Notes under the pieces: model-generated | The model's input: only the letters and a program-made list of their open reading frames with translations | Told to the model about the DNA's origin: nothing | Databases searched by the model: none | Made by a program: the position numbers and the translations under genes | Shown here: piece by piece, positions 27,343-34,020 of the stretch | Position numbering within the stretch: the first letter of the stretch is position 1 | Layout of the letters: each line of letters opens with the position of its first letter | From: JALZOC01 sp035758845 | GTDB taxonomy: Bacteria; Acidobacteriota; Vicinamibacteria; Vicinamibacterales; 2-12-FULL-66-21 | Direction of reading: 5' to 3' | Assembly: GCA_035758845.1 (NCBI GenBank) | Contig: DASTVZ010000172.1 | Coordinates: forward strand, 3,240-67,239 | Length of the DNA stretch: 64,000 nucleotides

Positions 27343-27967
27343 CGACCCGCCCGACTCTCGGCTAACCCAGGCCGACAACCCCCGTCTAAGCAATTGGATG
27401 CCGCAAACGGACGCCGCCACCGTCGCGCTGGCCCGCGATGGCGATAGCGAAGCCTTTCGGGCGCTGGTCGAGCGCCACAGCCGCGCTGTCTACCGGCTCG
27501 CGTACCGGATGACCGGCTCTGCACAGGACGCTGAAGACGTCGTCCAGGAGACTTTTTTGAAGGCTTACCGACAGCTGGGCCGTTTCGAATCGCGAGCGAA
27601 TTTCAGTACGTGGCTGCATCGGATCGCAGTGAACTGCTCGATCGATCTGATTCGTTCCAGACCGCACCGCGAAGCGGGACACGACGCGGTGGATCTCGAT
27701 CAACTTGGCAACGACGACCCGAGTCTGCGACAGGTCTCGCCAGAGCGTCTGATGCTGAGCACCGAAGTCCAGGATCGCGTTGCCGGCGCGATGTCGTCAC
27801 TGAGCGTCATGGAACGCTCGGCGTTCACGCTCCGGCACTTTGAAGGGCAATCGATTGAAGAGATCAGCCGCGCGCTTGGTCTCAAGACGAACGCGACCAA
27901 GCACAGTATTTTTCGCGCCGTGAAAAAGATGCGCGTCGCGCTGGAACCACTCGTGTCCGCGGATTGA
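27305..27967 (+). CDS. ECF-family RNA polymerase sigma factor (RpoE-like)
   Basis: 220 residues. Region 2 is clear (AFRALVERHSRAVYRLAYRM, then DAEDVVQETFLKAY) as is region 4 (VMERSAFTLRHFEGQSIEEI, then KTNATKHSIFRAVKKMR). ATG 27305 gives a 31-residue low-complexity N-terminus; ATG 27398 (MPQTDAATV) is an equally likely start that would not overlap the small upstream gene. The anti-sigma gene begins 14 bp after the stop, and two exported HEAT-repeat genes follow. Typical stress-responsive sigma/anti-sigma pair directing transcription of its own operon and perhaps others; target promoters were not identified. Confidence 0.93.
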   Translation: MTKIPAGTDPTSSDPPDSRLTQADNPRLSNWMPQTDAATVALARDGDSEAFRALVERHSRAVYRLAYRMTGSAQDAEDVVQETFLKAYRQLGRFESRANFSTWLHRIAVNCSIDLIRSRPHREAGHDAVDLDQLGNDDPSLRQVSPERLMLSTEVQDRVAGAMSSLSVMERSAFTLRHFEGQSIEEISRALGLKTNATKHSIFRAVKKMRVALEPLVSAD

Positions 27968-27981
27968 AAGCGGTAATTCCG

Positions 27982-28755
27982 ATGCACCTGACTGACGACG
28001 ATTTGATCCTTCACTACTATGGCGAGCTCGAACAGCCAGCCGCCGCGCGGACCGCGGAGCATCTCCGGCAATGCGCGACGTGCAACGCCAGCTTCGCCAC
28101 GTTGCAACGCGTACTCGCCGCAGTCGATTCGACGCCTCCGCTCGAGGTTGGCGACGGCTTCGAACGCAAAGTCTGGGCCAGGCTGCAGCCCGAATTGGAT
28201 CGCGGACCTCGCAAGGGGTGGCTTTCCTGGTTCGTTCTTTCACCCGCTCGCCTCGCCTGGGTTGCCGGGTTGGTCGTGCTCGTTGCCGCAGCGTTCTTCG
28301 CCGGACGTGTTTCCCAGTCACCCGCACCGGTTGATACCGGTGAAGCGACGACGGCGTCGAGCACACTCCGCGAGCGAATCCTGCTCGCCGATCTCGGCCA
28401 GCATCTCGATCGTTCGCAGCTGATGCTCACCGAACTCGTGAGCGCTGATCCTGCCGACACGGCGGACTTCGCGTCGCAGCGCGCGCGGGCCGAAGAACTC
28501 GTCGCCGACAACCGCCTCTATCGGCAGACGGCAGCCGCCAACGGCAACACCGCTCTCGCGGCGGTGCTGGATGATCTCGAACAGGTACTGGTTGACGTCG
28601 CGGCAAGTCCCGACAACGTGTCAGCGGCGGATTTCGATGATGTGCGTCAGCGAATCGAGAACAAGGGATTGCTGTTGAAGGTGCGTGTGCTGTCGCTGGA
28701 GGTTCAGAATCGACAGAAAGCGCAGATACGGTCGCGAGCGGGCCAGAGCTCGTGA
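27982..28755 (+). CDS. Zinc-containing anti-sigma factor
   Basis: 257 residues from ATG 27982 (a TTG at 27964 overlapping the sigma stop is an alternative). The N-terminal ZAS domain carries His27-x3-Cys31-x2-Cys34 (EHLRQCATC), which binds zinc and clamps the ECF factor. One membrane helix (about 91-109, LAWVAGLVVLVAAAFFAG) separates it from a ~145-residue periplasmic region predicted to be helical, with LLADLGQHLDRSQLML. Signals sensed outside would release the sigma factor. Immediately downstream of the sigma gene and upstream of two HEAT-repeat genes. Confidence 0.87.
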   Translation: MHLTDDDLILHYYGELEQPAAARTAEHLRQCATCNASFATLQRVLAAVDSTPPLEVGDGFERKVWARLQPELDRGPRKGWLSWFVLSPARLAWVAGLVVLVAAAFFAGRVSQSPAPVDTGEATTASSTLRERILLADLGQHLDRSQLMLTELVSADPADTADFASQRARAEELVADNRLYRQTAAANGNTALAAVLDDLEQVLVDVAASPDNVSAADFDDVRQRIENKGLLLKVRVLSLEVQNRQKAQIRSRAGQSS

Positions 28756-28826
28756 CCACGGACGAACACGGGCCACGGACGAACACGGGCCACGGAATAC
28801 CACGGAATACCACGGAATAACACGGA
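28756..28826. repeat. CCACGGA-word tandem spacer
   Basis: Directly after the anti-sigma stop, two 17-bp copies of CCACGGACGAACACGGG (28756-28789) are followed by three to four CCACGGAATA decamers. The same vocabulary in reverse complement builds the large 35-bp array at 63751-64000. Confidence 0.7.
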
Positions 28827-28828
28827 AA

Positions 28829-28916
28829 TGATCGGATCCCGGATCACGCCCTTCGACAAGCTCAGGGCGTCCCGAGCCTGTCGAGGGACGGACAACGGAT
28901 CCCGGACCTTGGAGAG
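28829..28916. repeat. REP-like palindromic element between anti-sigma and HEAT genes
   Basis: GATCGGATCCCGGATC words surround CCCTTCGACAAGCTCAGGGC (28850-28869) and a second half CCGAGCCTGTCGAGGGAC, a form of palindromic repeat widespread in bacteria. Another copy in inverted orientation is at 39570-39690; weaker ones at 46812-46857 and 47900-47975. Confidence 0.65.
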
Positions 28917-28932
28917 GAAGAGACATCGAATC

Positions 28933-30357
28933 ATGCGCAACAAGACTTCATGTGTGGTTGTTATCGTGGCCGCCATCCTCGCTGTTGCCGGGCCCGCGTC
29001 GGCACAACCCACTGGTCCGGGTCCGGTCGGCCCTGGTCCAGTTGGCGCCGGCCCGATCGGGCCCGGTCCGATTGGCCCTGGACCGATAGGTCCCGGGCCT
29101 GGGCCGATGAGCCTGCCGTCGATTGCCGGTCTCATGGGACCGATGACTATCGACGCGCCAGCGATGCGGCTGGCGTGGAGCGAGCAGGATCGACAGGACC
29201 GCGAGAAGGAGGCCGAGCAGCGTCAGCGCGAGCGTGAGACCCGCGTTTACGAGCAGGCGCGTGACGATATCGACGAGGGACGCTACGACCGCGCGATTGC
29301 GCGATTCACCGATGTGATCGCGATGAAAGGGCCGCACGCGGATGCGGCGCTGTACTTCAAGGCGTGGGCACAGAACAAGCTTGGCCAGCGGGCCGAAGCG
29401 CTGGCGACGATCGCCACGCTCAACAAAGAGTACCCAAAGAGCCGGTACGTAGCGCAGGCGAAGTCGCTCGAAACAGAAGTGCGCAGCAGCAGCGGCCAGT
29501 CCGTCCGGCCGGACGACCAAACCGACGACGACACGAAGATGTACGCGCTGAATGGTCTGATGAATGCCGACCCGGACAAGGCGATTCCGATAGTCGAGCA
29601 ACTGCTCTCAGGAAATGCCTCGCCGCGGGTCAAGTCGAAGGCGCTGTTCGTACTCGCGCAAAGCGATTCCCCGCGGGCGCGGGAAGTGTTGAAGAAAGTG
29701 GCCATGGGCAATTCGGCGCCCGATCTTCAGAACCGCGCCATCGGCTATCTCGGCACCCACGGAGGACGCGAGAGCCGCGCACTGCTCGCGGAGATTTACG
29801 GGGGGACCCAAGACGTCGACGTCAAACGGCGCATCCTGCGTGCATTCATGGTGGCCGGTGAGCGCGATCGTCTCTTGAGCGCGGCGCAGACCGAGCAGAA
29901 CGCAGAGCTTCGTGCCGAAGCCGTCCAGCAGTTGGGCGTCATGGGCGCGCACGACGCGCTGTGGCAGCTCTATCAGAAGGAAACTTCTGTCGATGTGAAG
30001 AAGCGGATCATTCAGGCGATGTTCGTCGGCGGAGCCGCCGATCGACTGATCGAGCTCGCAAAGACAGAAAAGATCCCTGAGCTTCGGCGTGCCGCGATCC
30101 GCAATCTTGGCGTCATGGGTTCCAAGAAAACCGGCGACGCGCTCGTCGAGATCTACAACACTGACCGGGATCCCGAAGTCCGGAAAACCGTCGTCGATGG
30201 CCTGTTCGTCCAGGGCAATGGGGCAGGTCTGGTCGCTCTCGCGCGCAAAGAGCAGGACTCGACGATGAAGAAAGAAATCGTGTCGAAGCTGTCGGTGATG
30301 GGCTCGAAGGATCCGCTCGTCACGCAATACATGTTGGAAATCCTCAGCGGAAAGTAG
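28933..30357 (+). CDS. Exported HEAT-repeat protein with GPGPI/V collagen-like segment
   Basis: 474 residues from ATG 28933; an upstream in-frame ATG at 28828 would translate the REP element and is rejected. Signal peptide (MRNKTSCVVVIVAAILAVAG), then a 30-residue segment of GPGPV/GPGPI pentads (about 28-58), a charged coiled-coil-like helix (85-105), a TPR-like pair (105-185) and seven or so HEAT repeats (205-474) with repeating IPELRRAAIRNLGVMG-type units. No catalytic motif. Second structural gene of the ECF operon; the next HEAT gene starts 10 bp after its stop. Probably a periplasmic or surface scaffold; function unknown. Confidence 0.8.
   Translation: MRNKTSCVVVIVAAILAVAGPASAQPTGPGPVGPGPVGAGPIGPGPIGPGPIGPGPGPMSLPSIAGLMGPMTIDAPAMRLAWSEQDRQDREKEAEQRQRERETRVYEQARDDIDEGRYDRAIARFTDVIAMKGPHADAALYFKAWAQNKLGQRAEALATIATLNKEYPKSRYVAQAKSLETEVRSSSGQSVRPDDQTDDDTKMYALNGLMNADPDKAIPIVEQLLSGNASPRVKSKALFVLAQSDSPRAREVLKKVAMGNSAPDLQNRAIGYLGTHGGRESRALLAEIYGGTQDVDVKRRILRAFMVAGERDRLLSAAQTEQNAELRAEAVQQLGVMGAHDALWQLYQKETSVDVKKRIIQAMFVGGAADRLIELAKTEKIPELRRAAIRNLGVMGSKKTGDALVEIYNTDRDPEVRKTVVDGLFVQGNGAGLVALARKEQDSTMKKEIVSKLSVMGSKDPLVTQYMLEILSGK
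29012..29105 (+). repeat. 15-bp coding minisatellite (GPGP[IV] pentads)
   Basis: Degenerate GGTCCGGGTCCGGTC-type 15-mers, in frame within the HEAT-protein gene, encode the GPGPV/GPGPI run. A length-variable tract of this kind can expand or shrink by slippage without breaking the frame. Confidence 0.7.
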
Positions 30358-30367
30358 AGACGCATCA

Positions 30368-31495
30368 ATGTCAACGCCGTTCAAAGTAATCGTGACGGGA
30401 CTCGCAGTCGTGGTAGCGGCCGGAACGGCAGTGGCGGCGCAGCAGCCGCGCATCCAGAACGGCGCCGTCACGACTCAACCCGCGGGTTCGCCGTTTGTTC
30501 AGTCGTTCAGGACCCTTGTGAGCTCGACGGCCGACGTCACATGGATGGGTTACGCCGTCCCGGTCGCGGATGGTGAACGTGTGATGTGTTGTGTCAACGG
30601 CGGCACATCAGTCGTGAACGGCATCGTCACGGACTCCTCGGGTTGCTGTGGCCTGTGCCGGCTGGAGAACTCGTCGGGAACGACCATGTCGACGCGGTCT
30701 CAGCCGGCAACTGCCTCGGGAGTTATCAAGCTCGAAGGCTCGGATCAGATGATCGTGCTGTTCCGCGTTGCCGATCGCGCCGTCGAGCGGATCCGCGTGT
30801 TCTCGGAAGACTGCCAGCTGGATGCCGGTGGACGGCCGGTGCGATGGCTGGAAAACGTGCGGCCCTCCGACAGCATTGCGCTCCTCGAATCGCTTGTCGG
30901 TACGCAACCCCAGGGTGACACGAAGAATCGCGTCACGGACGGCGCGATCACGGCTATCGCGATGCATGGCGATCCGGCAGCGGACGCGTCGCTTGAACGG
31001 CTGGTCAATCGAACCCAGCCTGACAGCGTGCGCAAGAAGGTGACATTCTGGCTCGGGAACGCGCGCGGCCAGCGCGGCTACCAAACATTACAGAGAGTGC
31101 TGCGCGACGATCCGAGCGTCGAGGTTCGGAAGGGCGCCATCTTTGGATTGACGCAGAGCAAGGTTCCGCAGGCGGTCGATACCTTGATTGCGACGGCGCG
31201 CAACGACGCGGAACCACGACTGAGAAGCGAGGCGCTGTTCTGGCTTGCTCAGAAAGCCGGCGAGAAAGCGTCGGCGACGATCGTCGATCGAATCGATCAG
31301 GATCCCGACACCGAAGTGAAGAAGAAAGCCGTCTTTGCGCTCAGCCAGCTTCCAAAAGACGAGGGCGTGCCACTCCTGATCAAGGTCGCGCGAACGAATG
31401 CCAATCCGGAAGTCCGCAAACAGGCGATGTTCTGGCTGGGTCAGTCCAAAGATCGACGGGCGACGGACTTCTTCGCGGAAGTGCTGGGGAAGTGA
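30368..31495 (+). CDS. Exported HEAT-repeat protein with Cys-rich N-terminal region
   Basis: 375 residues, signal peptide MSTPFKVIVTGLAVVVAAGTAVA. Residues 60-165 form a beta-rich domain with two Cys-Cys motifs (ERVMCCVNGG and SGCCGLCRLE) and a later Cys149. Five HEAT repeats with near-perfect 32-residue spacing follow (starting near 221, 253, 285, 317 and 349; each has VRK/LRS..A.FWL). No enzymatic motif. Probably a partner of the preceding HEAT protein; the Cys-rich part might bind a metal or respond to redox, which would suit an ECF stress operon. Confidence 0.8.
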   Translation: MSTPFKVIVTGLAVVVAAGTAVAAQQPRIQNGAVTTQPAGSPFVQSFRTLVSSTADVTWMGYAVPVADGERVMCCVNGGTSVVNGIVTDSSGCCGLCRLENSSGTTMSTRSQPATASGVIKLEGSDQMIVLFRVADRAVERIRVFSEDCQLDAGGRPVRWLENVRPSDSIALLESLVGTQPQGDTKNRVTDGAITAIAMHGDPAADASLERLVNRTQPDSVRKKVTFWLGNARGQRGYQTLQRVLRDDPSVEVRKGAIFGLTQSKVPQAVDTLIATARNDAEPRLRSEALFWLAQKAGEKASATIVDRIDQDPDTEVKKKAVFALSQLPKDEGVPLLIKVARTNANPEVRKQAMFWLGQSKDRRATDFFAEVLGK

Positions 31496-31499
31496 ACGT

Positions 31500-31532
31500 A
31501 TCGGGATCCGGTGTCCGGGATCCGTGGTCCGT
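31500..31532. repeat. GGGATCCG-word spacer after the HEAT operon
   Basis: GGGATCCGGTGTCCGGGATCCG words, shared with 7794-7915 and the flanks of the REP elements. Confidence 0.5.
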
Positions 31533-31543
31533 TCACCTTGTAG

Positions 31544-31565
31544 GGCGGGGTCTTTAGACCCCGCC
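31544..31565. terminator. Bidirectional hairpin between convergent HEAT operon and yqgE
   Basis: Stem GGCGGGGTCT/AGACCCCGCC, ten base pairs, two-base loop, placed at the meeting point of two convergent genes and abutting the yqgE stop. No T-run follows on either side. A looser relative (TAGGCGCGGTCTAAAGAGCG) lies at 48968-48998, so it may also be a dispersed palindrome. Confidence 0.5.
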
Positions 31566-32114
31566 TCAATGCACTCCGTGGCTCGTCTGAAGCGCCGACG
31601 GGTCCGCGCCAAGTTTTCGAATCGCCGTCTCCCACATCTGCGACGGGTCGGTATCGAACACCAGGCTCACGTCGACGTCGCACATCAACCACGCGGACTG
31701 CGACAACTCGTGATCGAGTTGTCCCGGTCCCCATCCGGCGTAACCGGCGAGCACCAGCGCACGCGGCGCAGGACGCGTCTCCAGGACGCGGCGAAGCAGA
31801 ATTGGTGAGGTTGAAAGAAACAGGCCCGGGACGATGGTGCGATGCTCGACATCAGCCGGTTCCTCTCCACTGAGGATCCAGCCTCGATCCGGCTCGACCG
31901 GTCCGCCGGTGTGTAGAAGCAAATCATTTCCATTCTCGACTGGCGGATCGAGCCGCACCATTCCCGTGGCGGCCTCTTCGGTTGGTCGATTCAACACGAG
32001 CCCGAATGCCCCCTCAGGGACGAAATCGCACAGCAGCACGACGGTCTTCGCGAAGTTCGGGTCCTGCAACTGCGGCATGGACAAGAGCAGCGTGGGCTGA
32101 AACCGTTCCGTCAT
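31566..32114 (-). CDS. YqgE/AlgH family protein
   Basis: 182 residues. Family signature throughout: LLLSMPQLQDPNFAKTVVLL, GLVLNRP, HTGGPVEPDRGWIL, and LVLAGYAGWGPGQLDHEL. The fold is known (UPF0301) but the biochemical role is unsettled; in Pseudomonas AlgH affects transcription of alginate and virulence genes. Cytoplasmic. Often next to ruvX; here ruvX is elsewhere in the window (63.3 kb). Separated by 88 bp from the UdgX gene upstream; that gap holds nothing recognisable. Confidence 0.9.
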   Translation of the reverse strand: MTERFQPTLLLSMPQLQDPNFAKTVVLLCDFVPEGAFGLVLNRPTEEAATGMVRLDPPVENGNDLLLHTGGPVEPDRGWILSGEEPADVEHRTIVPGLFLSTSPILLRRVLETRPAPRALVLAGYAGWGPGQLDHELSQSAWLMCDVDVSLVFDTDPSQMWETAIRKLGADPSALQTSHGVH

Positions 32115-32202
32115 AGCACTATTGTCTCGCGATCTGGCCTTCGGTGCAGCTGGGCCTTCGCCGCGCAGGCGGCAAAGGGAATTTCTGTGGCGAGACTCTC
32201 TG

Positions 32203-32892
32203 TTATCTCGCGTGTGCTCTGTTGGCTGGCTTCCGCGGCCGCATCTCCCGCGCGAGCTTCTTCAGGTCAGCTACGAAGCGCTCCATCTCTGCCCGGCGCG
32301 ACTCATCGTCCGTGGCGCGAAGAATGGATGAGGGATGAACCGTCGCCATCACGAGCGGGGCAAGCGAAGACTCGACGAATTCGCCGCGTTGCTTGGACAC
32401 CTTGAAACTCTTTCCGAGCAGCGCCTGTGCCGCCGTCGCACCGAGGCAAACAAGCGCTTGGGGACGTACGAGCGCGATCTCGGTCTCGAGCCATGGCCGG
32501 CACGCGCTGATTTCAGCGGCATTGGGCTTGGCGTGTATCCGCCGCTTCCCGCGCGGTTCCCATTTGAAGTGTTTCACGACGTTCGTCACGTAGACAGATT
32601 CCCGATCGATGCCTGCCTCTTCGAGCGCGCGATCGAGCAGCTTTCCTGCCGGTCCGACGAAGGGATGACCGGCGAGATCCTCCGCGTCGCCAGGCTGCTC
32701 GCCGACGAGCATCAGGCGAGCCCCTCCCGGGCCTTCGCCGAAGACCGTCTGTGTTCCGCGCTTGTACAAGTCGCACGCCTTACAGCCGGCGGCAGTTTCA
32801 GCGACACTCTCTAATGTTGGCCGGTCAGGGATCAGGTTGGGCACCGGCTCGCCCGGTTTGGGCACCGATGATGGCCCGCGCCTCTTAGCCAT
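32203..32892 (-). CDS. UdgX-type uracil-DNA glycosylase
   Basis: 229 residues from ATG 32892, which overlaps the queG stop by 8 bases. Uracil-DNA glycosylase fold with four likely [4Fe-4S] Cys (Cys37, Cys40, Cys131, Cys149). Motif A is GEQPGDAEDLAGHPFVG (64-80), motif B is HPSSIL (186-191). The decisive feature is KRRIH at 116-120 in WEPRGKRRIHAKP: this loop defines UdgX, in which the His (His109 in the Mycobacterium smegmatis enzyme, His120 here) becomes covalently attached to the DNA after uracil removal. Ordinary family 4 enzymes lack the loop. Function in repair or suicide capture of uracil DNA. Likely cotranscribed with queG. Confidence 0.9.
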   Translation of the reverse strand: MAKRRGPSSVPKPGEPVPNLIPDRPTLESVAETAAGCKACDLYKRGTQTVFGEGPGGARLMLVGEQPGDAEDLAGHPFVGPAGKLLDRALEEAGIDRESVYVTNVVKHFKWEPRGKRRIHAKPNAAEISACRPWLETEIALVRPQALVCLGATAAQALLGKSFKVSKQRGEFVESSLAPLVMATVHPSSILRATDDESRRAEMERFVADLKKLAREMRPRKPANRAHAR

Positions 32893-33952
32893 TGAGTTTG
32901 TCGACAGCCCACGCGACGTGTTCCGCGACGAGCGGATCCCGGGCGGTTTCCTCGCGACTCGCAACAAGCGCGGCGGCTGCCACGGGATCGGCACTGTTTC
33001 CAAGCGCGACCGCGAGGTTGCGCCGTAACCGTTTCACACCCGCGCGTTTCATCGCGCTCCCCTTCAACAACGCCCGCAGCTCATCGTCCGATCGGTTCCA
33101 CAAGTCGAGAAGTCCGGCGGCATCGAGACCTGGACGCGGTTGCCACTCCTGATCGGTGCTCTTTCCGATTCCAGGAGCGATGTTCCACGGACAGACTTCC
33201 TGGCAGATGTCGCACCCGTATGCGTGCTTGCCCACTGCCCCGCGGTGTTCGACAGGAATCGCACCCTTCAACTCAATCGTGAGGTACGAGAGACAGCGAG
33301 TGGCATCGAGTACGCCGGGGTCGACGAGCGCACCAGTCGGACACGCGTCCAGGCATCGCGCACACGAGCCGCATTGATCGAATGCCGGCGCGTCAGGTTC
33401 AAGCGGCAGGCTGCAGATGATCTCGGACAGAAAAATCCAGGAGCCGAGATCTTCGTTGATGAGGCAGGTGTTCTTTCCGATCCATCCAAGTCCTGCATAC
33501 TGCGCGTAGACGCGTTCCAGGACCGGTCCGGTGTCGACATACGCGCGCGCTTCGAACTCTTCATTCGAGATCTCCCGGAGACGCGCAATCAACTGTGCCA
33601 GTCGTTTTTCAATGACGACGTGGTAGTCGTCGCCCCATGCGTAACGTGCGATCGCGGCTCGTGTCGAGTCACCATCTTGATTGGAGTACGGACGATCGGT
33701 GTTGTAGACGATCCCGAGCGAGATCACGCACTGTGCAGAAGGCATCACCGCACGGACATCGGCGCGGCGGTCGGCGGTTCGATGCATGTAATGCATCTCC
33801 CCCGCATAACCGCGTGCCAGCCACTGGTGCAGAAAGGTCAGTTCCCGATGACTCTGCACCGGCGCGATGCCACAGAGGTCAAATCCAGCGGCGGTGGCCT
33901 CCGACTTGACGTCTGCCGGCGTCAACCTCCGCGCACCCTCGACAGACTCCAT
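32885..33952 (-). CDS. queG: Epoxyqueuosine reductase
   Basis: 355 residues from ATG 33952 (MESVEGARRLTPADVKSEA); the frame continues far upstream antisense to acnA and is not used there. Cobalamin-dependent enzyme reducing epoxyqueuosine to queuosine in tRNA anticodons. Features: LCGIAP near the N-terminus, RYAWGDDYH, DTGPVLERVYA, GWIGKNTCLI, two [4Fe-4S] sites (CGSCARCLDACPTGAL and CDICQEVCPW), and a C-terminal HEAT-like helical repeat. Followed by the UdgX gene with overlapping stop/start; acnA ends 68 bp upstream. Confidence 0.93.
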   Translation of the reverse strand: MESVEGARRLTPADVKSEATAAGFDLCGIAPVQSHRELTFLHQWLARGYAGEMHYMHRTADRRADVRAVMPSAQCVISLGIVYNTDRPYSNQDGDSTRAAIARYAWGDDYHVVIEKRLAQLIARLREISNEEFEARAYVDTGPVLERVYAQYAGLGWIGKNTCLINEDLGSWIFLSEIICSLPLEPDAPAFDQCGSCARCLDACPTGALVDPGVLDATRCLSYLTIELKGAIPVEHRGAVGKHAYGCDICQEVCPWNIAPGIGKSTDQEWQPRPGLDAAGLLDLWNRSDDELRALLKGSAMKRAGVKRLRRNLAVALGNSADPVAAAALVASREETARDPLVAEHVAWAVDKLNG

Positions 33953-34020
33953 CGGATCGATTATAGGCAAGAGGACTGTGTTAAAGTTCGTCGCGCCTGC
34001 CGGAGTCTGTACTTCAGCAA

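Noticed and set aside
28828..28932. 35-residue N-terminal extension of the first HEAT protein
   Set aside because: Encodes translation of the REP repeat; signal peptide begins at 28933.
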